A stretch of 64,000 nucleotides of DNA, from positions 22,046,583 through 22,110,582 of the forward strand of contig CP099843.1 in assembly GCA_030062745.1 (NCBI GenBank), written 5' to 3'. Below the pieces are notes generated by a model. It was not told the origin of the DNA. It did not search any database and was given only the letters and a program-made list of their open reading frames with translations. This document shows positions 22,945 to 35,000 of this stretch, piece by piece. The first letter of the stretch is position 1; each line of letters opens with the position of its first letter. The DNA is from Capitulum mitella. Taxonomy: Eukaryota; Arthropoda; Thecostraca; Pollicipedomorpha; Pollicipedidae. Position numbers and translations under genes: made by a program.

Positions 22945-23067
22945 TCACACGCGCCACAGCAGCAGGTGATTGGTGGAGTCGTCGCGGCCGGACAGTTCCG
23001 AGCCGGAGGACCGGAAGTCCTCGTAGCCGTCGCCGCCGGAGATGACCAGCACCTTTCCGGCGGCAGC
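22945..23067 (-). CDS. ARHGEF17: ARHGEF17-like exon t: C-terminus and stop
   Basis: It encodes KVLVISGGDGYEDFRSSGSE, then GRDDSTNHLLLWRV and TGA (stop complement at 22945-22947). This reproduces the C-terminal MLVISGGDGYEDFR and GRDDSTNHLLLWRV of ARHGEF17. The acceptor is CCTCGGTTGCAG, phase 0. Confidence 0.97.
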   Translation of the reverse strand, partial: AAAGKVLVISGGDGYEDFRSSGSELSGRDDSTNHLLLWRV

Positions 23068-26000
23068 CTGCAACCGAGGGAACGCGTGGCGTGGACCGCC
23101 GTTCGTATCCGTAACAATGAGGCGGCACCGATCTATTTCTCAGTGTTTCGCACCAGCAAATCAAATGAGAGCCTTTGACGGAAATGCTACGTGTTAGTGA
23201 TAACTGAGCGTTCATGAAACTTGAACGTGAGTGCTCCAACATGTTATCTGACGCCAATGCGTGTTTTCCTTTTTGTGAAATAAATTTAGTGTTGCACATG
23301 CGTGGGGTCAGTAAAAGTTGAGAGACCGTTGCGGCTGCCACATGTTGCGGCAATCCTTCCCAAGCAAGCTGTACATCTCATGTTCGGAATTAAGAACAGG
23401 TGGGGCCATAATTCCTGCTTTGAAGAATGAGAACATCTTTGTTAACAGGGTTATGGTCTGTACGTCCCCAGTCTAAAACTATCGTGGTCATTTCTATGGT
23501 TAGCAGATCACCAGAAGCTTCTAACACGGAAAGGGCGGGCGGCCTGTGTGGTCCGGGTGGGCAGCAGTCTTCTCCACGTACCTTGTGTGGCGCCTTGTCC
23601 TTGCCCTTGGCGGCGCCCCTAGTATGTCGGTAGCGGGCCGGCGCGGCCACCTCGACCGCCGACTCGACCGAGGAGAGGAACCGCACGTGCCCGGTGTGGC
23701 CGTGCGAGATGCCTGCCGGAGCCGGCCGACCATAGCCGGTGCCGGCCGACCATCAGACGCCGCCTCCAGACACACGTCGAGGCATCACGGCCGTCCGCAG
23801 ACACCGCCCCCAGACACGCCGGCCGGCAGTCGGCCCTCAGACACCGCCCTCCAGACACGGCCGGTCGTCAGACAACGCCCTCCATACACAGCCGACCGCC
23901 AGACACCGCCTCCAGACACGGCCGTCCGTCAGACACCGCCCTCCAGACACGGCCGGCCGTCAGACACCGCCCTCCAAACACAGCCGACCGCCAGACACCG
24001 CCCCCAGACACGGCTGGCCGTCAGACGCCGCCCTCCAGACACCGATGGCCGGGGAGGGGCGGCTCACGAAACAGCGTACAGGGTAGCAGGGCAGGGCCGA
24101 GGCCGCCAACCCGGGAACGGTAACAGCCGGTACAGCCACCCGCCGACTCTCTTTTCGTCACCGCGAAAACTGCCAGCTCATCTCAGTGGCTTATCTTACG
24201 CTATTTTTCGTTAATCTTGGTGTGAGGCCAACGGTGAGCAGTTGCCGTGTGCCTGGGGCTAGAACTACCTTCACGCCATCAGTGAAAAGCTCGCTGCCTC
24301 CTTGTAACCCAGCCGACCTCTGATTTCTCTTCCCCGCCCCCTCCCCCTCCGAGGGATCGTCCGGTAGCGCCGCCGACCGCCCACTGACCGGCGATGCTGA
24401 GCGTGTTGGTGAGCCAGCTGGTGGTGGTGGTGAGCGGCGGCAGCGGCAGGTTCAGGATCACGCCCGCCGACGTGCCGATCCACAGCAGGTCCTTGCACAC
24501 CATGAGCGCGGTGACGCGCAGGCAGGCCGTCTTGTGCTGCCGGATGATGTCGTCGCAGCCTGGTGGCGCGAGAGCGTCGGCTCGTGACAGCTGCGGGGCC
24601 GGGGGACCGGCTGGACGGCGCCCGGCCCCGGAAAGGGAACGCACCGCCGGGCCGCAGCGCGCCCCACGGCTCGGGGAAAGCCAGGACAAGACGCCGTACG
24701 TGGTCGTTACGCTACCGGAGAAGCCATCACGCTTCATTTGACATCATTGCAGCTGCTTCCGTCGTATAATTGTTTGAGGTACATATACGAGAGATGCAAG
24801 CCGTAAAACTTCATGCACTAGAAATGTTCCCTCGAGAGATTTCGATATGCCGCCTATGTCGATCTTTTATTCGTAATGTTCCCCATTTATCCGGTATTAC
24901 GGCGTCGGTTCGGTTTCACTGCGAACTTAACTGTGGCCCCAAGCACACAAAAATTTCGTTGTTTCCGCTTGCCACTACCCTAACTATCACCACCATCTCC
25001 TCCGAGCCTGATTTAGACGTCTCTCGGGGTGTTCTGCTATCTCATCTGACGCCATCTGACGCCGCGGCCGTGTGACGCATCACGTCACATGACGTCGGCG
25101 CACCCACCTGAGAGCATGCGCGTGACCGCCGAGGTGACGTCCACCTCGCAGACCATCTCCAGCGTGATGGTGTGGAACAGGCGCACCGTGCCCAGGTTGT
25201 GGAAGCTCAGCCACACGCCCAGGCCGGACGGCACCAGGGACTGGATGGTCGTCTGCGTGTCGCTGCTCACGGTCACGGTGCTCTGCGACGGACGGAGGTG
25301 GCATCACGCGCGGCATTTCGTCGCCTGGTTCAGCAATCCGTGCACCTGGGTTGGATCCCCGGCCGCGTTGGTGTCACGGGAAACGAGCGCGCAGACGCCG
25401 CTGCGAAGCGGGCCACGCTGGCTGCATGCACAACGCACACGTGGATTGCCGTTGCCGGCCAGGTATATGTTTCCGACCATATCGACTTTTCTGCGTGGCG
25501 AATGGCAGTCCAGCTGGGATGCACTGGTCTCCAACAAACTGAGTGCAGTCAAGCTCCGTCTGAGCGTGGCCACTGTGCTTGCGCAAGGCGAGACGCGAGG
25601 AGGTTATTCTTTGTCGTTTGAGTATTGGACACGTGCTCATCGCACGGTCATTGGTTGTGAGGGGACGAGAGGTCGCTGTGTCCCCCTCCCCGTGCCGAAC
25701 AGCAAGCCGTGGGTCACGTGTTGACCTGTCAGGGTTTCGCAGCGGAGCGGTTGCGCCATTTCAGGCAGCCTGGCCTTCTGGTCGATAACTCGTTTTATCG
25801 ATACGGGCCAGTTTTTTGTTTTGTTTTAAACGTGGGTTTCTGCGTGATTTACACGCCGTTGACCCGGCTGGCTTCCGCCCCCTGGTGTAGCGGTGTAGGC
25901 CACGGATAGCTGCGTTCCGCTGCTCACGCGAGAGGTGTGAGCCAGTGGCCAATGCGACTGCGTTGCATGATGCATGAGAGAAGGTCGAGTGGTGTTTTAT

Positions 26001-29000
26001 TTCTTTTGTGCTTTTCTGTGTACTCGTTCTGCGCCAGTGCTCATCAGTCTTTGTGACCACATTAATCAGTATCCCATTCGAAGCTAAAAACACACTTTCC
26101 CGTGAGATCTTTCACTGTTGCACAATGGTACCTTGCTTCACGTCTTCCAACATCGATCGACTTGAAAAAGAACATCTTCAAAAGTCTGAGATTCCCAACA
26201 CGAAGCGGCGATGAGCAGCCGAAAAATACTGCCTTGAACCCACCTCGATAGTGTTTGTAGCCGGGTTAATCACTCGTATCCGGTTCTGCGAGCAGGCCCA
26301 TAGTTTTCCCGCGACCACCACCAGCCGGTTGACGGGACCAGAGGACACCTGGATCACATCTGGGCACTGCATGTCCCAGTTGTTTCCTGAAAAAACATGG
26401 AGCCCGGGCGGCTGCTAAATAATAGTGGAATATACATAGATGAACTAAGTGGTTTAATCCCCTGAACTAAGTGGTCTAGAACTTAAATCTACAAGGAATG
26501 GTTGTGAGATGATTTCTTCGTCTAGCGATTTCGCAGGAATGCGGAAAAATGATTGTATATATGCCGCAGAAGCAGACGTTATATGTTATTTCTGTGCATT
26601 AAATATAAGGCCAATTACCTAAAATTGCTGATTTTTCGTACAAATTTCGTAATATGTCGGTGGTATGTCACATAATTTGACATTTGCTCCCCACACCAGG
26701 AAAATCCTGGCTAAGTGCCTGCCAGTAAGAGCTTAAATCTACAAAGAATGGTTGTGAGATGATTTCTTCGGTTGCACATATTTCTTGTGGATGTCAAGAT
26801 GAAAATCGTCGCAGCTTTGAATGCATCGTGCATGCTGGCAACCTCAGCACAGCAAAATATTCCACATATGCGCAGCCGGTTGATAGTCCTGATAGTCCCG
26901 ACAGGTCAACGGGGACGGAAGATGGACGTTAGGTGGCCTTCTGTTGCGGCCAGGGCTCTGGATTGCGTGGGTTTGTTGGCGAATTTTGCATTTTTTATAC
27001 ACCCTTAGCGCCTTGACCCCCTCACATTTATCAAATTCCTGGCTCCGTCACCACAACGGACAAACGATATTCTTTCATATCATCTGCGCGTCTGACCTTG
27101 AGCCCTTTGTTCGACCTCCGCGGCAGTGCCGTATCTCACCTTCAGTTCGGCCGTACGCCGATATGGTGCCGTTGGCCAGCGCCACGAACACGCGGCCGTC
27201 CACGAAGACGATGGAGTGCGCCGCCGAGCCCAGCTGCACCTTCACCTTGGTCTTCTTGATGCGGATGTAGTCGGCGCAGTTGTAGACATAGATGCAGCCG
27301 TCCTCGGTGCCGAGCCACATGGTGGGCTGGTCCTGCGCGTGCCGGCCGTCCTCGGCCGCCGTCCGGGGCTCGTCCGGACGAGAGTCGTCCGAGTCGGACG
27401 AGTCGGACGAGCTGCTCGGCCCGACGGACGGACAACGGTCACCGGCGGCCTCAGCACGCCACAGAACGCGGCCAGACAGCGGGCACAGGGGACTTTCGGA
27501 CGTTTAAACACGCTTGGTTCGTTCGGAACGTTTGTATGTGTGTTTTCGTGGCAGGCAGCTCAGTGCAACACGTCTCGCACCATTGCGGTAGACGCCATGC
27601 TATACGCTATCCGGTACGTGAACAAGTCTGTCGATTTTAAACACGGCGGACAGATGTACGAGAAGCGGCGAACCCGCAGATGCAAATCCATTCAGACATT
27701 TGTAAAGCCTGTACGTGAGGAAAGTTAAAACAGCAGCGACGGTATCACGTTCCACCCAGGCATTCACTACTCTGCCTTCGTTTTTACAGATCCACACAAT
27801 GGCCTCAGTCGCTTCCCAAAGTCGGTTGACTGAACGATAAGCACATCGATTTAATTATTCTCTGACGTGACTCGGTGACGCCGGTGGGGCGCGGATTCCG
27901 AGCGGGAGGCGCTGCGGCCCGTACCTGTCCAGATCAATGTTAGTGCCCTCCTCGTCTTCGCCGGGCTCCCCGGCCGTGACACCAGACGACGCTGCTGAGG
28001 ACTCTGGCCGGGACCCTGACCCGTTCAGCCTGACGGTGGAGAGGGGCTGGTCAGCCAGCGGCCAACAGGTCCGAGGGAAACAGCGTCAAAAGTTTCGCCA
28101 GATGACGCGGCAGTAGCGGCGCCATCGAGGAGCAGGGGGACAAGTTGCTCCCCCTCCACCCTCACCCAACTTTTATGTAACATCGTTCATGTGGCGATCC
28201 ACTGACAGTAATGATGATGAATCGAAAGTGTCATTTGTCCGCCGATGATCTTACTTGCACCCCTGTTGGTCTGAATACACGGCCCTGCAGCTGTGACCTG
28301 AAATCCAGCAGTGTTGTGAACTATGCCACTGGTGAGACTCAAGTGTATAAGACTACGAATGTCGCTCTGAAAATAACAACGTCAGTTGCTCTTCAGTCGG
28401 GTTCAGCAGTGAGGTTGCCCCTTCCACTCCCCCCTTGGTCCAGAGAAGGGGTAAATTGTGCGAGATAAATGCCGAACGGGCCTGAACCCAGACCACTGCA
28501 GTCGGCCTGTCCCTGTCCCGGGAGGTCGCTGGCAGCGGACCGGCGGCCGAGCGCCGCCTACCTGACGGCTGCGCTCGGTACCGGCGCTATGCACAGGATG
28601 CGCGAGTTGCAGACGCCGTTGCAGGAGGTGACGGTGGGCTCCGGCCGCAGGCTCAGCACGCAGATCTGGCCCACGTAACCGTCGCTGCGGACCGGAAACG
28701 CGGTCAAGGGGGGGGCGGCACGTTCCAACGGGGGGTCGAAGAAGAAGACAGAGCGAGCCTTCGCGGAAATGTCTGTCGCAGACTGCGTGCAGCTGATCTT
28801 GAATACTTATCAGTAACCAGCCCTTTAGACAACAAACGGATCGTATGGTGCAGTTGCTGGACATGGCTCATGTAAACAGATAATCGCGACTATCTGCTCA
28901 AAGCTTTTCACACATTGTTCACATCAGCGGTCAATGTTCGCTGTACACACACAGAAGCGCAGCGGTAGTATCCGTAATGACGAGGTAGTCATGTTTTGCA

Positions 29001-32000
29001 AAAGGTCTCCTGACGCACGAGCAGCCCCCCCCCCCACACACACAAATACACACACTGAATACGATGGTTGTCTACAACAGACGCCGATGATTCACTTGTA
29101 CACACGCCAGACGACAGGAACCCACCTGCTGCACACCCCAGACATGAGGAACCCACCTGCCGTACACGCCAGACGTGAGGGATCAACTTGTCGCACACGC
29201 TAAACGTGAAGAACCCATCTGTTGCACGCCCAGACGTGAGGAACTCACCTGCCACAGACGCCAGACGTCAAGAACCCACCTGTTGCACACCCAGACGTCG
29301 CGCCGGTGCTGGGCGTTGAGGAAGGGCGTGGCCGAGGCGCAGGTGAACTGGAGCCCGGCCCTGGTCTTCCTGATCGGCAGCGGGTGGAGGAACTCCGGCA
29401 CGGCCCGCCGGTCGGCCGACAGAGCTGCCGCAGCCCGACCCGTCAGCCAGCAGTGACAGCACAGCAGTACTCACAACACAACAGCACGGCCGACGCAACA
29501 GAACAGCCAGCACAACAATACGGGTAGCACGACAGCACGGACAACACAGGGTACGGCCAATTTAACTGTTCGTTCGTATGTTCGTACTTACGTTCGTGCA
29601 TTTAAATATCCAGGAAGGGAAAAAGGTTTTTCGGCATGCTTTTATCATCGGTAGTTAGACATGCAAAAAACGACCCGACAACATTCCTATGTTAGTCGCT
29701 AAAACACGCCGCATCTGGTGCTGAGGTGCCAGTCGGAGGCAGACGGTCCCGACAGTATGGCTAACAAATCTGCAACAGTACAGCCAACACAACAGCATGC
29801 CCCCACCGACAGTGTGGCCAACACCAGGACGGTGCGCACAACATTACGATCAACACAGCGGTACGGCCTGTTGGGCATTACAACCAATAAAATAGTCCCA
29901 CCAGTCCCACAGGTGGTCGTCAGACAGAGAAGATGCCACAAGGCCACGGTCAAGGCGTTTACCGGACAATCGTAAGGCACAATATACACGATTATCGTGT
30001 GGCCAGATATCGAATGGAAAAACATCGATAGCAACATCGGGCGAAGGATATCGACCAGGACGCATATTGACAAAGATGAAGATCGAACAGGAAAAATAAC
30101 GACCAGCTACACACCGAAGATCTTGGGCGTAGGAAGAGGTGAGGCTGGAGATAATGCCCCTCCCCCTCCACACGCTTTTGGTAAATTTAACACTAGCCCT
30201 GTGGGGAAAGACGTCTCTTCCCCCCTAATTTTTGAGAAATTTAGCACTAGCCCTATGGGAAAAAACGTCTCCGCCACTGACACTTTTCCGGATGTTCCCA
30301 CGCTCCTGCCGAAAACAGATCAATACCTAATAGGGATGTTTATCCAAATGAAAAAATATCGCGGGCAAAAAGAATGTTATAAAAGAATAACCGGCGCATA
30401 TATTTCAAATTCAAAATGTGTACCCGGATAAGCATTGACAGGGTAAAATATCAGATGGCAATGCCACAAAGTGACCACGGGCATCGAATGGCATGATATG
30501 CGAGCGGGCATCGAATGGTTAACTTAAGCACACCAAGATATGGAGTGGCAGTGCGGCTATGTATAATACCTCAGGGGATAAAGATGATATCGAAACGGGA
30601 ACACCATGGTGTAGTGGTCAAAATTTTCGCCTGTCAGGGCCAGGGGCAGGGTTCAAGTCCCGGTTATTTTAGATTTTCCCCTTCTCCCCAGTGGTCAGAG
30701 TTCGGCCATCGGCGACGAGCGCTGGCCGTCGATGACGCAGTCATTAGCGCGGACCGTGGACAGAGAGGATGGATATCGCATAAAGATATCGTCTCCGAGA
30801 CTCTAGGGATAAAGTGCTTTCTTTACCACTGTCACGTGTTGTAAACGGGTTAAAGACCCCTGCCAATAAAGCTCACACCAAAAGATCACTGGGAAAGAAG
30901 GAAGGGGAAGATTTGGACAACGGGACTCAAACTCTGAGTGTTGTGGCGTAAAATGGCATTACGCTAACTGCCACAGCATCAGGCCCAGCAGAATCACCAG
31001 GATTTTTCACTTGGAACAACATGAGCCCTAAAAAGATTCGTCCAAGGAACTCGACGTAAACAGAGGAGAAAATCCTTGGAAACTGCTCTTACCGGGATAC
31101 CCACTGGACAATTTGCGGGAGGAGCAAGTGCCTCTGTATCGCACTGTGTTGTGCTGCTATTTGTCTGGTGGCATTTTTTATTTCGATGATTGCCCGGTGC
31201 ATGAATTATCCTTTTACGGTATTTCATCGTTTGATATTTTGCCCATTTCGTATATAACCTGACCTTGAATGGTCTTTCCAAGTCCATAATAGTCTCTTCT
31301 CGATATCGAGTCCTGATCGATGTTTTGTCATTCGTTGTATCTCCTGCTTGCCATTTATCTCGTCGAAAAACATCCTGTTCAATATTTCGCGTCTGATATC
31401 TCGTTTTCAAAATTTCCCCAACGATAGCCACTCAAGCAGCATTTTATCATGTATCATGTAACTGGCGAACACTGCAGTAGAACTAGCCGGACAGTGGGAC
31501 GAACACAACGGTATGGACAACACAGCAGTATGGCTAGCACAACAGCATGGCCCACACAGCGGTGAACAGCACCGCAATACGGTCAGCAAAAACACGATAG
31601 GTCTACCGGTCCTGTCTCCATACGTACCTAGTTTCTGTTTCGTTTCGTTAAATACTTGCTCCCACGCCGTTCGTTTTTCCACCTCAAAAAAGTTCATCGA
31701 GATGGTTTCGATGCCCTCCCTGGAACAGAGTAATTTAAACTGTGAAACCATTCTTTTCCTCACCTTTCCATCGAACTTCCGGTGGTTCCTCATTGGCTGA
31801 GACTGCTAGCGAAGCTCCTCCCAACTCCGTCCCGCTCCACCTCCGGACTCGGCAAATCAGCATTTCAGCCAATCAGCGAGGTCGTTATATCAAAATGAAT
31901 ACGGAAGATTAGTCGGTTCAGGTCGTTGATGGTTACTACGACTTGCCTATCCGAGAGGCGGGGTAGCTTAAGATACAAATCCTGCCCACTGCTGGCCCTT

Positions 32001-35000
32001 GAGGCGGTTATGGAGCGCGTGGTCAGCACACTCACTGCGTCGCCACGTTCAGCTGCAGCAGCATCAGCTGACTGTCGGCTCGGTGTCTCTCAGACAGCTG
32101 CTTGTTCAGCACGTTCGCCATCTCCTTCACCAGCTCCTCCACCTATGGTCAGGATACTTCGATGGGACTGAGCACGTGGTCTGTTACCCGACGCGCCCTT
32201 AAACCCCAATGGGTCCACGCACAGTGCTGATGCAAATGAAGTTGACGGAAACATGACAAAACCAGGACAGGCAACAGCAATAGTGGAACGTTTGCAAACT
32301 TGTGGGCCCAAAACCATTTTAAAATTGTTTCTTTCTATGCAGCGCTCAGTAGCTACCGTGGAATCTCCCACATTATGGATGGTGACAACCCACGCAGCCC
32401 CTTTCCTAAACAACCCCACACAACCCGCTCCCGTTGTGCATGGCATGGTGAGTAAGGTATCCAGCTACGCTCGCATCTTATAAGATATCAACTCCGAGAA
32501 ATGTCATTGGCTGAGAGATTGGCGCCTGGGAACCCCAGCGAGACACCATAGAATGAGAATCCCATCCTGAACACAGGTGCCGTTTTGCATAAATAGTTAC
32601 GGTGGGATCCGGGCATCGTAAATGTTTGATCCATTTGTGGGGCCATGGGAGGTCCATGGGAGGTGACTGGAAATAGCCATAAAGATATACGTTAAAAAAT
32701 AAATACATACACAAGCCTACACATACACTGGGGACATTTAGTGTGGACAGAGCAGACAACAAACCGCTCCGAGGGCGGGAACGGTTCCGCTCCAAAGCCG
32801 GAGCCCAAGTCAGGCCCTGTTCCAGCGACCTGGTGAAGCCCCTGTTGCGTGACGGCCGGCAAATTCCTATCCTGGCCTAATCAGCGCCTCAGCCGCGGCG
32901 CAGAAATAGTCTGGCTCACGAAGCGCGCCGCCATTCCCGGGCCGAGCCGCCCAGCGTCGAGCGACGCACGTCCATGACCTCTCGCTGGGTGGGCCTCCGC
33001 GTGACGGTTACAGCTCTGTTGATCAGCCGAGCAGAGCTGGCTGGTGGCACGTTCTGCTGCCACTGCAGCCCGGCCCCGGCCGGCCTGGTGACCCACTGTC
33101 TCGGCGGCGGTCAGCAGGATAGGTGGCCCACGGTAACTGAGGTGTCGGGAAACCCAGCAGGCATAACGAGGCTCTGGACAGCTATCACTTTATTGATAAC
33201 GTGCTTTGATTGGCGCATTGGCGCATCGCTGGTGAGGGAAACGAGGTGACCGCTCGCTGCATGCCATCTGCAAAAGTCACAGCACTTTCGCCGGTAAGGA
33301 CGCTCATTCCTTCCCTAAGTTCATAATGTTTCCCGATTTCTCTTCCTGGATGAAGGTGTAATGTTTAAGGTTAAGGCGATTTGAACCGCAGACAGAGTTG
33401 GATTGGAACCCACCTGGTAGTGGTTGCAGTGCAGTTTGCAGACCATGACGCCGATCTGTCGGAGCGTCGCAATGTCCTCCTCGATCTTCTCCACCTCTTT
33501 CAGGAGCGTGCTCAGGTTCTCATCCTTGGCTGAAATTTGCCACACCTCGTAATGCAACTGTCTGCATGACACATGAACATCATTCAAAGATAAATAACTC
33601 GTTTTCTACCTTGGCGGTCGGTCAACGTATAACGGCAATAACGGTAACGGATGTATTCATCATTACCCATAATTTAAACAATGAATTCAATGATTTCATT
33701 GAATGAACTGTTTAGAACTAAAATAGCTAACAAATATTATTATGGTAATTATTCACTGTCGTGAGACGATTAAACTTAACCATGATCAGTTTAAACATCA
33801 CTCTAAATTAGCTATTTATTCGTGACAACAGGGAGATATGCATAAGGCGTACGCCTCGCGCACCTTTTTTTACTAAAACTGTCCATACTTACACCGCGCA
33901 ATATTCAGATCGGCGAGAGGAATCTTCATGAGCAATTTGTACTTGTTGGCCTCTAATCCGGTGACAGATCCTTCTGCCAAAGCTCTGAAATCAGTCACAC
34001 CCAGCGTCAGCCAAAACCTTGGTCAGTCAAGGCAATAACGACAGGCTCTCTGGCAGCGTCGTGAAACCAGTCAAAGTCACACTCCATCTCAGTGGCAGCC
34101 TTGATGAGACATCGCACTGATGCGACGCTTTACCACGTCCTGTCACCAACAGCAGTCCAGCTACAACGAGCGGAGAGCTGGACCGAAAACGCTGATAATT
34201 GAGCTGCTGCTGCTGATGTTGACGATAACAGATCAGTGCATTTGATAATAGTGATGCACTGCAACGTCTTGACCACCAGTTTCGGCGTGATGCTCTCAGC
34301 TCTGGGTCCCCGAGCTGGCGCAGCTCGGCCGGAGTGTCTGCTCACGTGGAGGGCTTTCGAGTGGCGCCCGTCCTCCGTTTGATGCTGGCGATCACCAGCA
34401 GGTCGTTGAAGAGGAACAGGCACCGCTCCTTCTTGGTGCCCAGGGTGGTGGTCATGGTCACTTGGTCGTGTCGAATCAGCACCCTGGAGTGCAACGGCAG
34501 TTTAGCTGTACAGTTCTGGGAAATATAAGAACCTATGGAGAAGCGGGATGTTCATGTTGCCTTCGACTTCAGTTTCGAGTGGTGTATGCAGAAGGATCTT
34601 TCTGTCAATGCATGTGGGGCTACTGGGACCCCTGGACTACATAAAAATCCTCCCGCTTTTGGTCTGAGATACCTTATAATCCCCGGAGAACAGCGGCGGC
34701 CCGAGCACAGATCTGAGCCCTGGCCGTGCCGCAGACCTCACCTGTCTGGCGTGACCAGGCCGTCCAGGCCGTCCACGGCGGCCTCCACCTCGCGCAGCAT
34801 CTGCTGCAGCGCCTCGTTCTGCATGGTCTCCTGCTCCAGGCTGTTGATGCGCGCCGCCAGCTGGTGCACCTCGGCCAGCGCCGCGCGAAGCGACTCTATG
34901 TCCGGGTGGTCGGCCGGCGTGTGGTTCACCAGTTGCTGCCGGCGCAGAACCGACCACCGTCACCGCCACCCTGTACTGGCAACATACACTGCTGCCGACC

